Origin: Rubrivivax sp.
GTDB lineage: Bacteria > Pseudomonadota > Gammaproteobacteria > Burkholderiales > Burkholderiaceae_C
DNA: 5,475 nt
Assembly (NCBI GenBank): GCA_027484885.1
Contig: JAIXSD010000523.1
Coordinates: forward strand, 1 to 5,475
Direction: 5' to 3'
Shown one piece after another: positions 1-5,475 of this stretch (position 1 is its first letter; every line of letters begins with the position of its first letter). A program made the position numbers and the translations under genes. The notes beneath the pieces were generated by a model. It saw nothing but the letters and a program-made list of their open reading frames with translations. It was not told the DNA's origin and made no database searches.

Positions 1-947
1 ATGTGGTCGATGTCGAGGTAGAGCACATCGGCCGGGATCTGGCGCTGGCGGAACTCGCGCGCCACGCGCAGCACTTCATCCTGCGTTTTGTAGGACCAGC
101 GCGATTGCTGGTAGCCCAGGGCCCAGAGTGGCGGCAGCGGGCCGCGACCAGTGAGCGCGGTGTAGTCCTGCAGCACCCGGGCCGGGCTGCGCTCCGGGCC
201 GCCGGTGAAGACGAAGTAATCCAGCTCGCCACGCGCTGCGCCGAAGCGCCAGCGCTGCGGCTCGGTCTTGCCCATGTCGAACCAGCTGCGGCTGCTGTTG
301 TTGAGAAAGACGCCGTGGCTCAGGCCCTGGTGCAGGGCGATGAAGAAAGGGATGGCCTGGTAGGACGGGTCGTGGCCGGGCGCGTAATCGGGCACGTCGG
401 CGTTCCACATCACCAGATGCTGCTGGTGGCGCGACAGCGGCAGGGCTTTCTCGCCAAAGCCGTAGTAGAGCTCGTAGTCGTCGCGGCGCTTGGTGGCCTC
501 CACACTGCCCTCTTGCGGATCGAAGACGATGGGCCGGGCCGGGTCGTCGGCGCTGATCAGGCGGCCGGCGCTGTCGAACACGCGCAGCTGCAGCTCAGGG
601 GCGCGGCGGATTTCCACCCGCGTGCCGCTGGACGAGCGCAGCTCCAGCAGCTGCGGGCCGCTGCGGCGCAGCACCGCCTTGGCTTGCGGCGGAGACTCAC
701 TGAGCGCATAGCTGGCCGTGTCGGGCTCGAACGGCGCGCCGCTGGGGCTAATGCGCACGCGCAGCACCTCGGGCGTGACGAAGCTGATGCGGGCCCGGGC
801 GCCGCGCGCCATGCGCAGGTCCACGCCGTCCTCGCGCGGGCTGATCTGAGTGACCGGGCCGAGGCTGCGCGGGGCCGCGGTGGCAGGCAGCGGCGCGAAC
901 ACGGCGAACAGCCATGCGGCGGCACACAGGCGCTTGCGCACGCTCAT
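1..947 (-). CDS. GH31 family glycosidase (alpha-glucosidase-like), secreted, 3' end beyond the window
   Basis: Translating the minus strand from the ATG at 947 gives 315 open codons running off the window edge, so the gene is cut by the window and not necessarily broken. Residues 1-24 look like a Sec signal peptide: basic RKR start, hydrophobic stretch, cleavage probably after ATA (22-24), which places the enzyme in the periplasm. Residues about 30-265 match the GH31 N-terminal beta-sandwich, with YYGFGEK at 161-167, WNADVPDY at 181-188 and GVFLNNS at 212-218. The catalytic barrel starts near 270 with WALGYQQSRWSY (275-286) and reaches the LDIDH strand (311-315); the remaining two bases, AT, allow the usual following Met. 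Family members are retaining glycosidases acting on alpha-glucosides, alpha-xylosides or, more rarely, alpha-galactosides. The catalytic nucleophile and acid/base lie outside the window, so specificity cannot be read. The start is supported by the signal peptide and by the one-base overlap with the preceding mannosidase gene. Family assignment is firm; exact substrate is unknown. Confidence 0.92.
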   Translation of the reverse strand, partial: MSVRKRLCAAAWLFAVFAPLPATAAPRSLGPVTQISPREDGVDLRMARGARARISFVTPEVLRVRISPSGAPFEPDTASYALSESPPQAKAVLRRSGPQLLELRSSSGTRVEIRRAPELQLRVFDSAGRLISADDPARPIVFDPQEGSVEATKRRDDYELYYGFGEKALPLSRHQQHLVMWNADVPDYAPGHDPSYQAIPFFIALHQGLSHGVFLNNSSRSWFDMGKTEPQRWRFGAARGELDYFVFTGGPERSPARVLQDYTALTGRGPLPPLWALGYQQSRWSYKTQDEVLRVAREFRQRQIPADVLYLDIDH

Positions 948-964
948 CACAGCGCCGCACTCCC
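945..964 (-). promoter_or_regulatory. TGATG stop/start overlap with weak upstream GGGAG
   Basis: The mannosidase stop TGA (949-947) and the GH31 start ATG (947-945) share one base. The only purine-rich candidate ribosome site, GGGAG at 964-960, lies 12 bases before the ATG, farther than usual. This arrangement suggests that GH31 translation depends largely on ribosomes terminating on the mannosidase gene and re-initiating. The overlap is seen directly; the coupling is inferred. Confidence 0.65.
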
Positions 965-3601
965 GAGCACACGCAGGCGCAGGGCGCGCTGCAGGTCGTC
1001 CACGCTGGCTTTGGCGCTTCCGCTGAGCTGGAGCTTGAGGCGCAGCGATTCGCCCGGCAGCAGGGTCAAAGCGTTGTCAGCCAGCGCCACCTCCAGGCCC
1101 TCAAACTCGACCCAGACACCGCGCGCCAGACTGCGCGCTTGCAGATGCAGCTGCAGCTCGCCGCCCACGCGCTCGACCTGGGCCTGCACCGCTGAGGCTT
1201 GCGGCCAGGCCAGGTCTTTGGCGGGCTTGAAATACACCACGCTGCGCGAAGGCGGCTCGCCCTCGACCTGCAGCTCGAACACGGCCACGGCGGCGGCCGG
1301 GTCGGCATCGCCGAGCAGATCGGCGTCGGCATAACGTGTGAGCAGCTGGGCCGACAGTGGGGCCAGGGTCAGCGCCTGGCGTTCTTCGCGCAGGGTGCGG
1401 CCTTGCAGCGTCATCACGCGCAGACGCAGCTCGCCGCGGCGGGCCTCGGTGCGGTCGTTGATGAGGTGCAGGCGGGTCTGGCCCGAGGCACTACGGAGTG
1501 CGGCCACTGCCACCGGCGCGAAGAAGCGCCGGGCCTGAAAGTGCAGCGCCTTCCAGCGGCCGAAATGGTCGATGCTGGACCAGGACGCGCCAGGCCAGAC
1601 ATCGTTGAGCTGCCAATAGAGCGAGCCCATGGTGAAGGGCCGGCTGGCACGGTGGTGCAGGGCGGCGAGCTGGATGCCCTCGGCCTGCATCAGCTGGCTG
1701 CGGTAGATGAAATCGCCAAAGTCGCGCGGCTCGCCGAACTCCTCGCGGATGTATTTCAGCAGCCGCTCGTTGCCCTGGCCGGCCATGAACTTCTGGTGCG
1801 CGGTGATCAGCGGCGCGCTGATGCCCTGCTCGCGGCGCGGCGCAAATGCATCCACCGTGGCCTGCACCGGCCAGGCCTGCAGGCCGTATTCGGACATGAA
1901 GCGCGGTGTGATCTCCAGGTACTTGCTGACCGGGTGGGCCGGGTTGCCCCAGACCTCCCAGTAGTGCATATCGCCGCTGGCGGGCGTGTTGGCCATCTCG
2001 GCCAGGTCGTCACCCGGCGAACTGGACCAGTAGGCGATGCCACCGCCCTCTTCCGCCACCACCTGGCGCAGATCGCGGCCGAAGAGCTGCACATAGCCCT
2101 GCCAGACTCGCTCGGCCAGGGCCGGGTCGGCGGCCTTCATATCGCGGCCATGGCCCCAGTATTTCCAGGCAATCTCCTGCTCGTTGTTGCCGCACCAGAG
2201 CACCAGGCTGGGGTGGTGGCGCAGGCGCTGCACCTGCTCGCGGGCCTCGACCACCACATTGGCGCGGAAGGCCGGATCGTAGGCCGGCTGCATGCCGCCG
2301 CCGAACATGAAGTCCTGCCAGATCATCAGGCCCAGCTCGTCGGCCAGGTCAAAGAAAGCTTCGCTCTCGTAGTAGCCGCCGCCCCAGCTGCGGATCATGT
2401 TCATGTTCGCCTCGCGCGCGGAGACCATCACCCGGCGCAGCTGCACAGCGTTGACGCGCGGCCGGAACATGTCAAAAGGAATGGAATTGGCGCCCTTGGC
2501 GAAGACGGGGATGCCGTTGACCTCGAAGTGGAAGCCGCGGCCTTGCGCGTCGGGCTCGCGCTTCAAGACCACGCTGCGCAGGCCGGTGCGCTGGCTCAGC
2601 GCATCGACGCGCCGGCCGGCTTGCAGGACCTCCAGCTCGTAGCGGTACAGGGCCTGCTCGCCATAGCCGTTAGGGAACCAGCGCCACGGTTGCTCGACTT
2701 GCAAGGGCAGTTCGATCTTTTTCAGGCCGGCCTCCGTGGCCTGGCCCCGCTGCTCGGCGGCCAGCTGGCGGCGGCCATCGGGGGCGGTCTGCCAAAGACG
2801 CAGCTGATAATGCCCGGCACGCGCCAGCTCCAGCGTGGCGATGGCGCGCAAGCGGGCCCGCTCGGCCGTGACTTCATCCTGCAGCAGCTGCAGCGATTCG
2901 ATGCGCAGGCCGCTCCAGCTCCGCAGGGTCACCGACTGGCTGATGCCGGCGCTGACGTAGCGCGGGCCCCAGTCCCAGCCGTAGTGGTAGCCCGGCTTGC
3001 GGACGAAGTTGCCCGTCATGGCATCGGGCGGCTCGTCGCCGTAGGGCGAGGGGTAGTTGCCGGCCAGCTTGACCGGCATGGCTTGCACCTGGGGCAGGAG
3101 CTTGTTGATCGGCGAGCGGAAGACGATGCTCAGCTCATTGCCCTGCGCGCGCAGCAGGCCCTTCTGAACCGGCACGCGCCAGCGGCGGAAGGCGTTGTCG
3201 GCCATGAGCAAGGGCTGGCCATTGAGCCGCACCTCGGCAAACGTGTCCAGGCCCTCGAAGACCAGCTCCTGGCGCGCCTGCGCCCGCTGAGCGCGCGGCA
3301 CATCAAAGCGCGTGCGGTACTCCCAATCGGCCAGGCCTATCCATTGCAGGGCTGCCTCGGGTGCGCCGATGTAGGGGTCGGGGATCAGCTGAGCGGCCAG
3401 CAGGTCGGTGTGCACCGTGCCGGGCACCTGGGCCGGGCGCCAGGCGGTGGCTGCGGCGTGGGCGGCAGCCTGGCTGCTGGCGGGGCTGAGGCGGAACTGC
3501 CAGGCTTGGCTGAGGGGCAGCAGATCAACGGCTGAGGCGGGCAAGGCCAGCGAGAACATCAGAAAGCAGGCGGCGCGGCGAAGCAAGCGCTGAAACTTCA
3601 T
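947..3601 (-). CDS. GH2 beta-mannosidase, secreted (EC 3.2.1.25 expected)
   Basis: This is a complete 884-residue protein, close to the usual length of GH2 beta-mannosidases (about 850-900). Residues 1-24 form a signal peptide (basic RR, hydrophobic core, ASA cleavage motif at 22-24), implying a periplasmic enzyme. Domains in order are a sugar-binding jelly-roll (about 30-220), an Ig-like domain (about 220-345), a TIM barrel (about 346-690) and C-terminal Ig/beta-sandwich modules (about 690-884). The beta-mannosidase hallmark YGWDWGPR is at 207-214. Barrel signatures are IRSWGGGYYE (403-412), WCGNNE (469-474) with Glu474 as predicted acid/base, and SEYG (570-573) with Glu571 as predicted nucleophile. 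The 97-residue spacing between these glutamates fits the family. It should release mannose from the non-reducing ends of beta-mannosides, such as manno-oligosaccharides or an N-glycan core disaccharide. The ATG at 3601 is chosen for the signal peptide, a GGAGG site five bases upstream, and the 4-base overlap with the halogenase gene. LacZ-type beta-galactosidase is unlikely because of the WDWGP signature. Confidence 0.95.
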   Translation of the reverse strand: MKFQRLLRRAACFLMFSLALPASAVDLLPLSQAWQFRLSPASSQAAAHAAATAWRPAQVPGTVHTDLLAAQLIPDPYIGAPEAALQWIGLADWEYRTRFDVPRAQRAQARQELVFEGLDTFAEVRLNGQPLLMADNAFRRWRVPVQKGLLRAQGNELSIVFRSPINKLLPQVQAMPVKLAGNYPSPYGDEPPDAMTGNFVRKPGYHYGWDWGPRYVSAGISQSVTLRSWSGLRIESLQLLQDEVTAERARLRAIATLELARAGHYQLRLWQTAPDGRRQLAAEQRGQATEAGLKKIELPLQVEQPWRWFPNGYGEQALYRYELEVLQAGRRVDALSQRTGLRSVVLKREPDAQGRGFHFEVNGIPVFAKGANSIPFDMFRPRVNAVQLRRVMVSAREANMNMIRSWGGGYYESEAFFDLADELGLMIWQDFMFGGGMQPAYDPAFRANVVVEAREQVQRLRHHPSLVLWCGNNEQEIAWKYWGHGRDMKAADPALAERVWQGYVQLFGRDLRQVVAEEGGGIAYWSSSPGDDLAEMANTPASGDMHYWEVWGNPAHPVSKYLEITPRFMSEYGLQAWPVQATVDAFAPRREQGISAPLITAHQKFMAGQGNERLLKYIREEFGEPRDFGDFIYRSQLMQAEGIQLAALHHRASRPFTMGSLYWQLNDVWPGASWSSIDHFGRWKALHFQARRFFAPVAVAALRSASGQTRLHLINDRTEARRGELRLRVMTLQGRTLREERQALTLAPLSAQLLTRYADADLLGDADPAAAVAVFELQVEGEPPSRSVVYFKPAKDLAWPQASAVQAQVERVGGELQLHLQARSLARGVWVEFEGLEVALADNALTLLPGESLRLKLQLSGSAKASVDDLQRALRLRVLGSAAL

Positions 3602-3611
3602 GCCGCCCTCC
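3598..3611 (-). promoter_or_regulatory. Ribosome site of the mannosidase gene, inside the halogenase gene, with ATGA overlap
   Basis: GGAGGG at 3611-3606 lies within the last codons of the halogenase gene and is well spaced (GGAGG ends five bases before the ATG at 3601). The start ATG and the halogenase stop TGA share bases in ATGA (3601-3598). The strong site plus overlap suggest both fresh initiation and translational coupling, and they fix the mannosidase start. Confidence 0.8.
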
Positions 3612-5157
3612 AGTAACGCTCAAGCCACTGCTGGTGAGTGGGCATGGCGGCCACAGCATCGCTCAGGATGTGGCGCGTGCCCTCCACGAAAGCGTGCAAG
3701 CGGTCTTCAGGCATGTCGTCGACAATGGGGTGGTAGCTGCGCGGCAGGATGCGCTGGCCCAGCATCACCTGCACCCAGCTGGGCAGGGCGAAGAAATCCT
3801 CGCCGTGGCGGAAGTAGCGGCCATCGGCGCGGAACAGGTCCATGGCCTCGCGCAAGCTCTCGGGCACGGACATGGTGCGGCAGTCGTTCCAGAAATCGGA
3901 ATCGTCGCGCTCGGTGGCGTGGTAGTGCAGGATCAAGAAATCACGCACGCGCTCGTACTCGAACGCGGTCTCGCGGTTGAAGCGCTCGGCCAGCTGCGGG
4001 TTGAACTCTCGCCCCGGGAACAAGCTCAGCAAACGGCTGAGGCCCGATTGCACGAGGTAGATGCTGGTGGACTCCAGCGGCTCCAGGAATCCGCTGGCCA
4101 GGCCCAGGGCGATCACGTTCTTGTTCCAGACCTGCTTGCGCATGCCGGTGGTGAAACGAAGCAGGCGCGGGTCGGCCAGGGGCTTGCCGTCGAGATTCGC
4201 CATCAGGGTGGCGGCGGCCTGGTCCTCGCTGAGGTGCTGGCTGGAGAAGACATAGCCATTGCCGATGCGGTGCTGCAGCGGGATGCGCCATTGCCAGCCG
4301 GCGGCGTGAGCGGTGGCGCGGGTGTAGGGCGTTATGGGACTCACACCTTCACAAGGCACAGCCAGGGCGCGGTCGCAGGGCAGCCAATGCGACCAGTCGG
4401 TGTAGCCGGTCTTGAGGGTCTCTTCGATCAGCAGGCCGCGGAATCCCGAGCAGTCGATGAAGAGATCGCCCTCGACGCGCTCGCCGCTTTCCAGCTGCAC
4501 GGCCTCGATGAAGCCGTCGTCAGTGCGCTGCAGGGCGCGCACGATCTTGCCCTCGATGCGCTGCACGCCGCGGCGCTCGGAGATCTCGCGCAGAAAGCGG
4601 GCGTAGAGGCTGGCGTCGAAGTGGTAGGCGTAGGCGATGTCCGCCAGGGGCGAGTCGGGCGCAGCATGGGGATCGCCCGGGATGAACTTGCCCTGCGGCG
4701 CCATCACGGTCTGCAGCGAGTAGTCGCCGATGGTCCCGGCGCGGCCGGCCAGAAACAGCTTGAGCCAGAACTGGTGAAACGGCAGCGGCCCGCGCGAGCG
4801 ACCGATGACGCCGAAGCCATGGGTGTAGCGGTCACCGATGCGGGCCCAGTCGCGGAACTCGATGCCGAGCTTGACGGTGCCCTGGGTGCGGCGCACGAAC
4901 TCCGCCTCATCGATGCCCAGCATCTGGCCATTGAACATGCGGATGTGCGGCACGCTGGCCTCGCCCACGCCGACGATGCCGATCTCTTCGGATTCGATCA
5001 GGCGCACCGAGGCCTGCCGGCCCAGGTAGGTGGCCAGGGTGGCCGCCGCCATCCAACCGGCGCTGCCGCCACCGACCACCACCACGCGGCGGATGGGGCC
5101 GTGGGGCTGGCTTGGGAGGCTGCTGCTGTCGTGATCGAGACTGCTGCTCTCACTCAT
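3598..5157 (-). CDS. Flavin-dependent halogenase family protein (tryptophan halogenase, PF04820-type)
   Basis: This is a complete 519-residue protein, similar in length to PrnA/RebH-type halogenases (about 530). After a Ser-rich hydrophilic leader (2-20), a Rossmann FAD-binding motif VVVVGGGSAGW lies at 25-35, followed by GVGEASVP (63-70). The family's catalytic lysine (Lys79 of PrnA) matches Lys96 in TVKLGIEF. The halogenase signature WxWxIP appears as WQWRIP at 288-293. The active-site glutamate (PrnA Glu346) matches Glu362 in EPLESTSIY. These residues indicate an active FADH2- and O2-dependent halogenase that makes hypohalous acid, with lysine relaying it to the substrate. The 405-450 region (HYHATERDDS, then a FW pair and a CRTMSVPESL stretch) resembles the 'tryptophan halogenase' clade encoded beside TonB receptors in Xanthomonas, Caulobacter and sphingomonads, some members of which brominate free indole rather than tryptophan. 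There is no signal peptide, so it should be cytoplasmic. No flavin reductase partner is visible here. Family is confident; physiological substrate is unknown. Confidence 0.93.
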   Translation of the reverse strand: MSESSSLDHDSSSLPSQPHGPIRRVVVVGGGSAGWMAAATLATYLGRQASVRLIESEEIGIVGVGEASVPHIRMFNGQMLGIDEAEFVRRTQGTVKLGIEFRDWARIGDRYTHGFGVIGRSRGPLPFHQFWLKLFLAGRAGTIGDYSLQTVMAPQGKFIPGDPHAAPDSPLADIAYAYHFDASLYARFLREISERRGVQRIEGKIVRALQRTDDGFIEAVQLESGERVEGDLFIDCSGFRGLLIEETLKTGYTDWSHWLPCDRALAVPCEGVSPITPYTRATAHAAGWQWRIPLQHRIGNGYVFSSQHLSEDQAAATLMANLDGKPLADPRLLRFTTGMRKQVWNKNVIALGLASGFLEPLESTSIYLVQSGLSRLLSLFPGREFNPQLAERFNRETAFEYERVRDFLILHYHATERDDSDFWNDCRTMSVPESLREAMDLFRADGRYFRHGEDFFALPSWVQVMLGQRILPRSYHPIVDDMPEDRLHAFVEGTRHILSDAVAAMPTHQQWLERYWRAA

Positions 5158-5166
5158 GCTGGAGAA

Positions 5167-5173
5167 CCCTTCT
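5167..5173 (-). promoter_or_regulatory. Ribosome binding site of the halogenase gene
   Basis: AGAAGGG at 5173-5167 lies nine bases before the ATG at 5157. It is a moderate Shine-Dalgarno match and supports this start. No alternative in-frame Met occurs before residue 36, which lies inside the FAD-binding motif, so a later start would destroy the Rossmann fold. Confidence 0.65.
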
Positions 5174-5207
5174 GCCGGGCGCGAACGCGGCTCACGCTCG
5201 GGCCCAC

Positions 5208-5246
5208 AAAGAAAAAGGTCGGCCTGGGTTGCAGCCCATGCCGACC
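5208..5246 (-). terminator. Rho-independent terminator after the TonB receptor gene
   Basis: Read on the minus strand, GGTCGGC (5246-5240) pairs with GCCGACC (5223-5217). After one mismatch the stem continues with TGGG/CCCA pairing (5238-5235 with 5228-5225) and closes on a six-base loop. The stem is followed immediately by TTTTTCTTT (5216-5208). This is a classic intrinsic terminator in the direction of the receptor gene, whose stop is about 60 bases upstream. It ends only about 50 bases before the halogenase ATG, so it may also act as a leaky attenuator for the downstream enzyme genes. Confidence 0.85.
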
Positions 5247-5252
5247 GGGAGC

Positions 5253-5277
5253 CCCCTCACGAGGTCAGCGCGAGGGG
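5253..5277 (-). other. Second stem-loop between receptor stop and terminator
   Basis: On the minus strand CCCCTCGCG (5277-5269) pairs with CGTGAGGGG (5261-5253) in nine base pairs including one G-U, with a seven-base loop. There is no U-tract after it, so it is not a terminator by itself. It may be a 3'-end stabilising hairpin for the receptor mRNA or part of a tandem structure with the terminator six bases further on. The pairing is directly visible; the function is inferred. Confidence 0.5.
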
Positions 5278-5307
5278 TCGAGGAACATCGTGCAATCGGC
5301 CGGTGCG

Positions 5308-5475
5308 TCAGTACTTGTACGTCAGGCCGAAGTAGGCGACACGCCCGGCATAGCTGTTGCCGTAGAAGCGATCCTGCGTGTCATTGCCCAGGTGCGAGCG
5401 GGCTTCCTGCTTGGTCAGGTTGAGCACCGAGGCCGTGAGGCTCAGCGCCTTGCTGACGTTGTAGGCGGCGTTCAG
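5308..5475 (-). CDS. TonB-dependent outer-membrane receptor, C-terminal fragment (5' part beyond the window)
   Basis: Only the last 55 codons and the TGA stop (5310-5308) are in the window. The peptide alternates polar and hydrophobic residues as in outer-membrane beta strands (LNAAYNVSKALSLTASVLNL at 1-20 of the fragment). It contains a turn with GNDTQDRFYGNSY and ends in GRVAYFGLTYKY, the aromatic-ended last strand typical of TonB-dependent receptors. Such receptors use TonB-ExbBD energy to import siderophores or, in glycan loci, oligosaccharides. Given the two downstream periplasmic glycosidases, a carbohydrate or glycoconjugate ligand is likely. The plug domain, TonB box and any N-terminal extension are outside the window, so neither subtype nor ligand can be read. 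Confidence 0.82.
   Translation of the reverse strand: MNAAYNVSKALSLTASVLNLTKQEARSHLGNDTQDRFYGNSYAGRVAYFGLTYKY

Noticed and set aside
557..925. A 122-codon minus-strand frame inside the GH31 gene.
   Set aside because: It is a shifted-frame shadow of the GH31 coding sequence, rich in Arg, Ala, Ser and Cys; the true frame carries signal peptide and family motifs without interruption.
3..1334. A 443-codon open frame on the plus strand spanning the GH31 start and the end of the mannosidase gene.
   Set aside because: It is antisense to two well-supported genes, crosses their junction, shows no domain, and degenerates into Ser/Arg/Thr-rich sequence.
1199..3535. A 778-codon open frame on the plus strand, antisense to the mannosidase gene.
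   Set aside because: Long antisense open frames are common opposite GC-rich genes. The translation is low-complexity (Ala, Gly, Leu, Gln, His, Arg) with no recognisable domain, while the opposite strand encodes a motif-complete GH2 enzyme.
3566..3568. Cys12 of the mannosidase precursor as a lipoprotein lipid-attachment site.
   Set aside because: It is preceded by Arg-Arg-Ala-Ala and lies before the hydrophobic core, so it is not a lipobox; a normal ASA cleavage site at 22-24 fits better.
5158..5307. A sigma-70-type promoter for the enzyme operon, for example TTGCAC at 5296-5291 on the minus strand as a -35 box.
   Set aside because: No AT-rich -10 element occurs at 16-18 bases; that spacing falls in the GC-rich second hairpin. 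I could not support a promoter call.
5112..5423. A 103-codon plus-strand frame across the intergenic gap and receptor end.
   Set aside because: It is Cys/Arg/Ser-rich without a domain, and overlaps the antisense of the halogenase start, the terminator and the receptor C-terminus.

Overview
The window is GC-rich, and every supported gene lies on the minus strand, so transcription runs from high to low coordinates. In reading order it holds the last 55 codons of a TonB-dependent outer-membrane receptor (5475-5308), a 150-base gap with a rho-independent terminator, a complete flavin-dependent 'tryptophan halogenase'-family gene (5157-3598), a complete secreted GH2 beta-mannosidase (3601-947), and the first 315 codons of a secreted GH31 glycosidase (947-1, cut by the window edge). 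No RNA genes, mobile elements, CRISPR arrays or long unexplained gaps were seen.

The last three genes are packed as one translational unit. The halogenase and mannosidase share the four bases ATGA, and the mannosidase and GH31 gene share one base in TGATG. The receptor is separated from them by a strong hairpin with a U-tract. Either the enzymes are expressed by partial read-through, giving much receptor and less enzyme, or a promoter lies in the gap; I could not find a convincing one.

The organism is most likely a Gram-negative proteobacterium, because it has a TonB receptor and signal peptides ending in Ala-x-Ala. High GC and the combination of a TonB receptor, a halogenase-like flavoprotein and glycosidases fit glycan-scavenging groups such as Burkholderiales (Roseateles-like), Xanthomonadales, Caulobacterales or Sphingomonadales. 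I lean towards Burkholderiales or Xanthomonadales, but the sequence alone does not settle this.

A working model is a small carbohydrate-utilisation locus. The receptor imports an oligosaccharide or glycoconjugate across the outer membrane, and the periplasmic GH2 and GH31 enzymes remove beta-mannosyl and (probably) alpha-glycosyl residues. The odd member is the halogenase homologue. It has no signal peptide, retains the lysine, glutamate and WxWxIP signatures of active flavin-dependent halogenases, and is translationally coupled to the mannosidase. Its role in such loci is unexplained, which makes it the most interesting point in the window.
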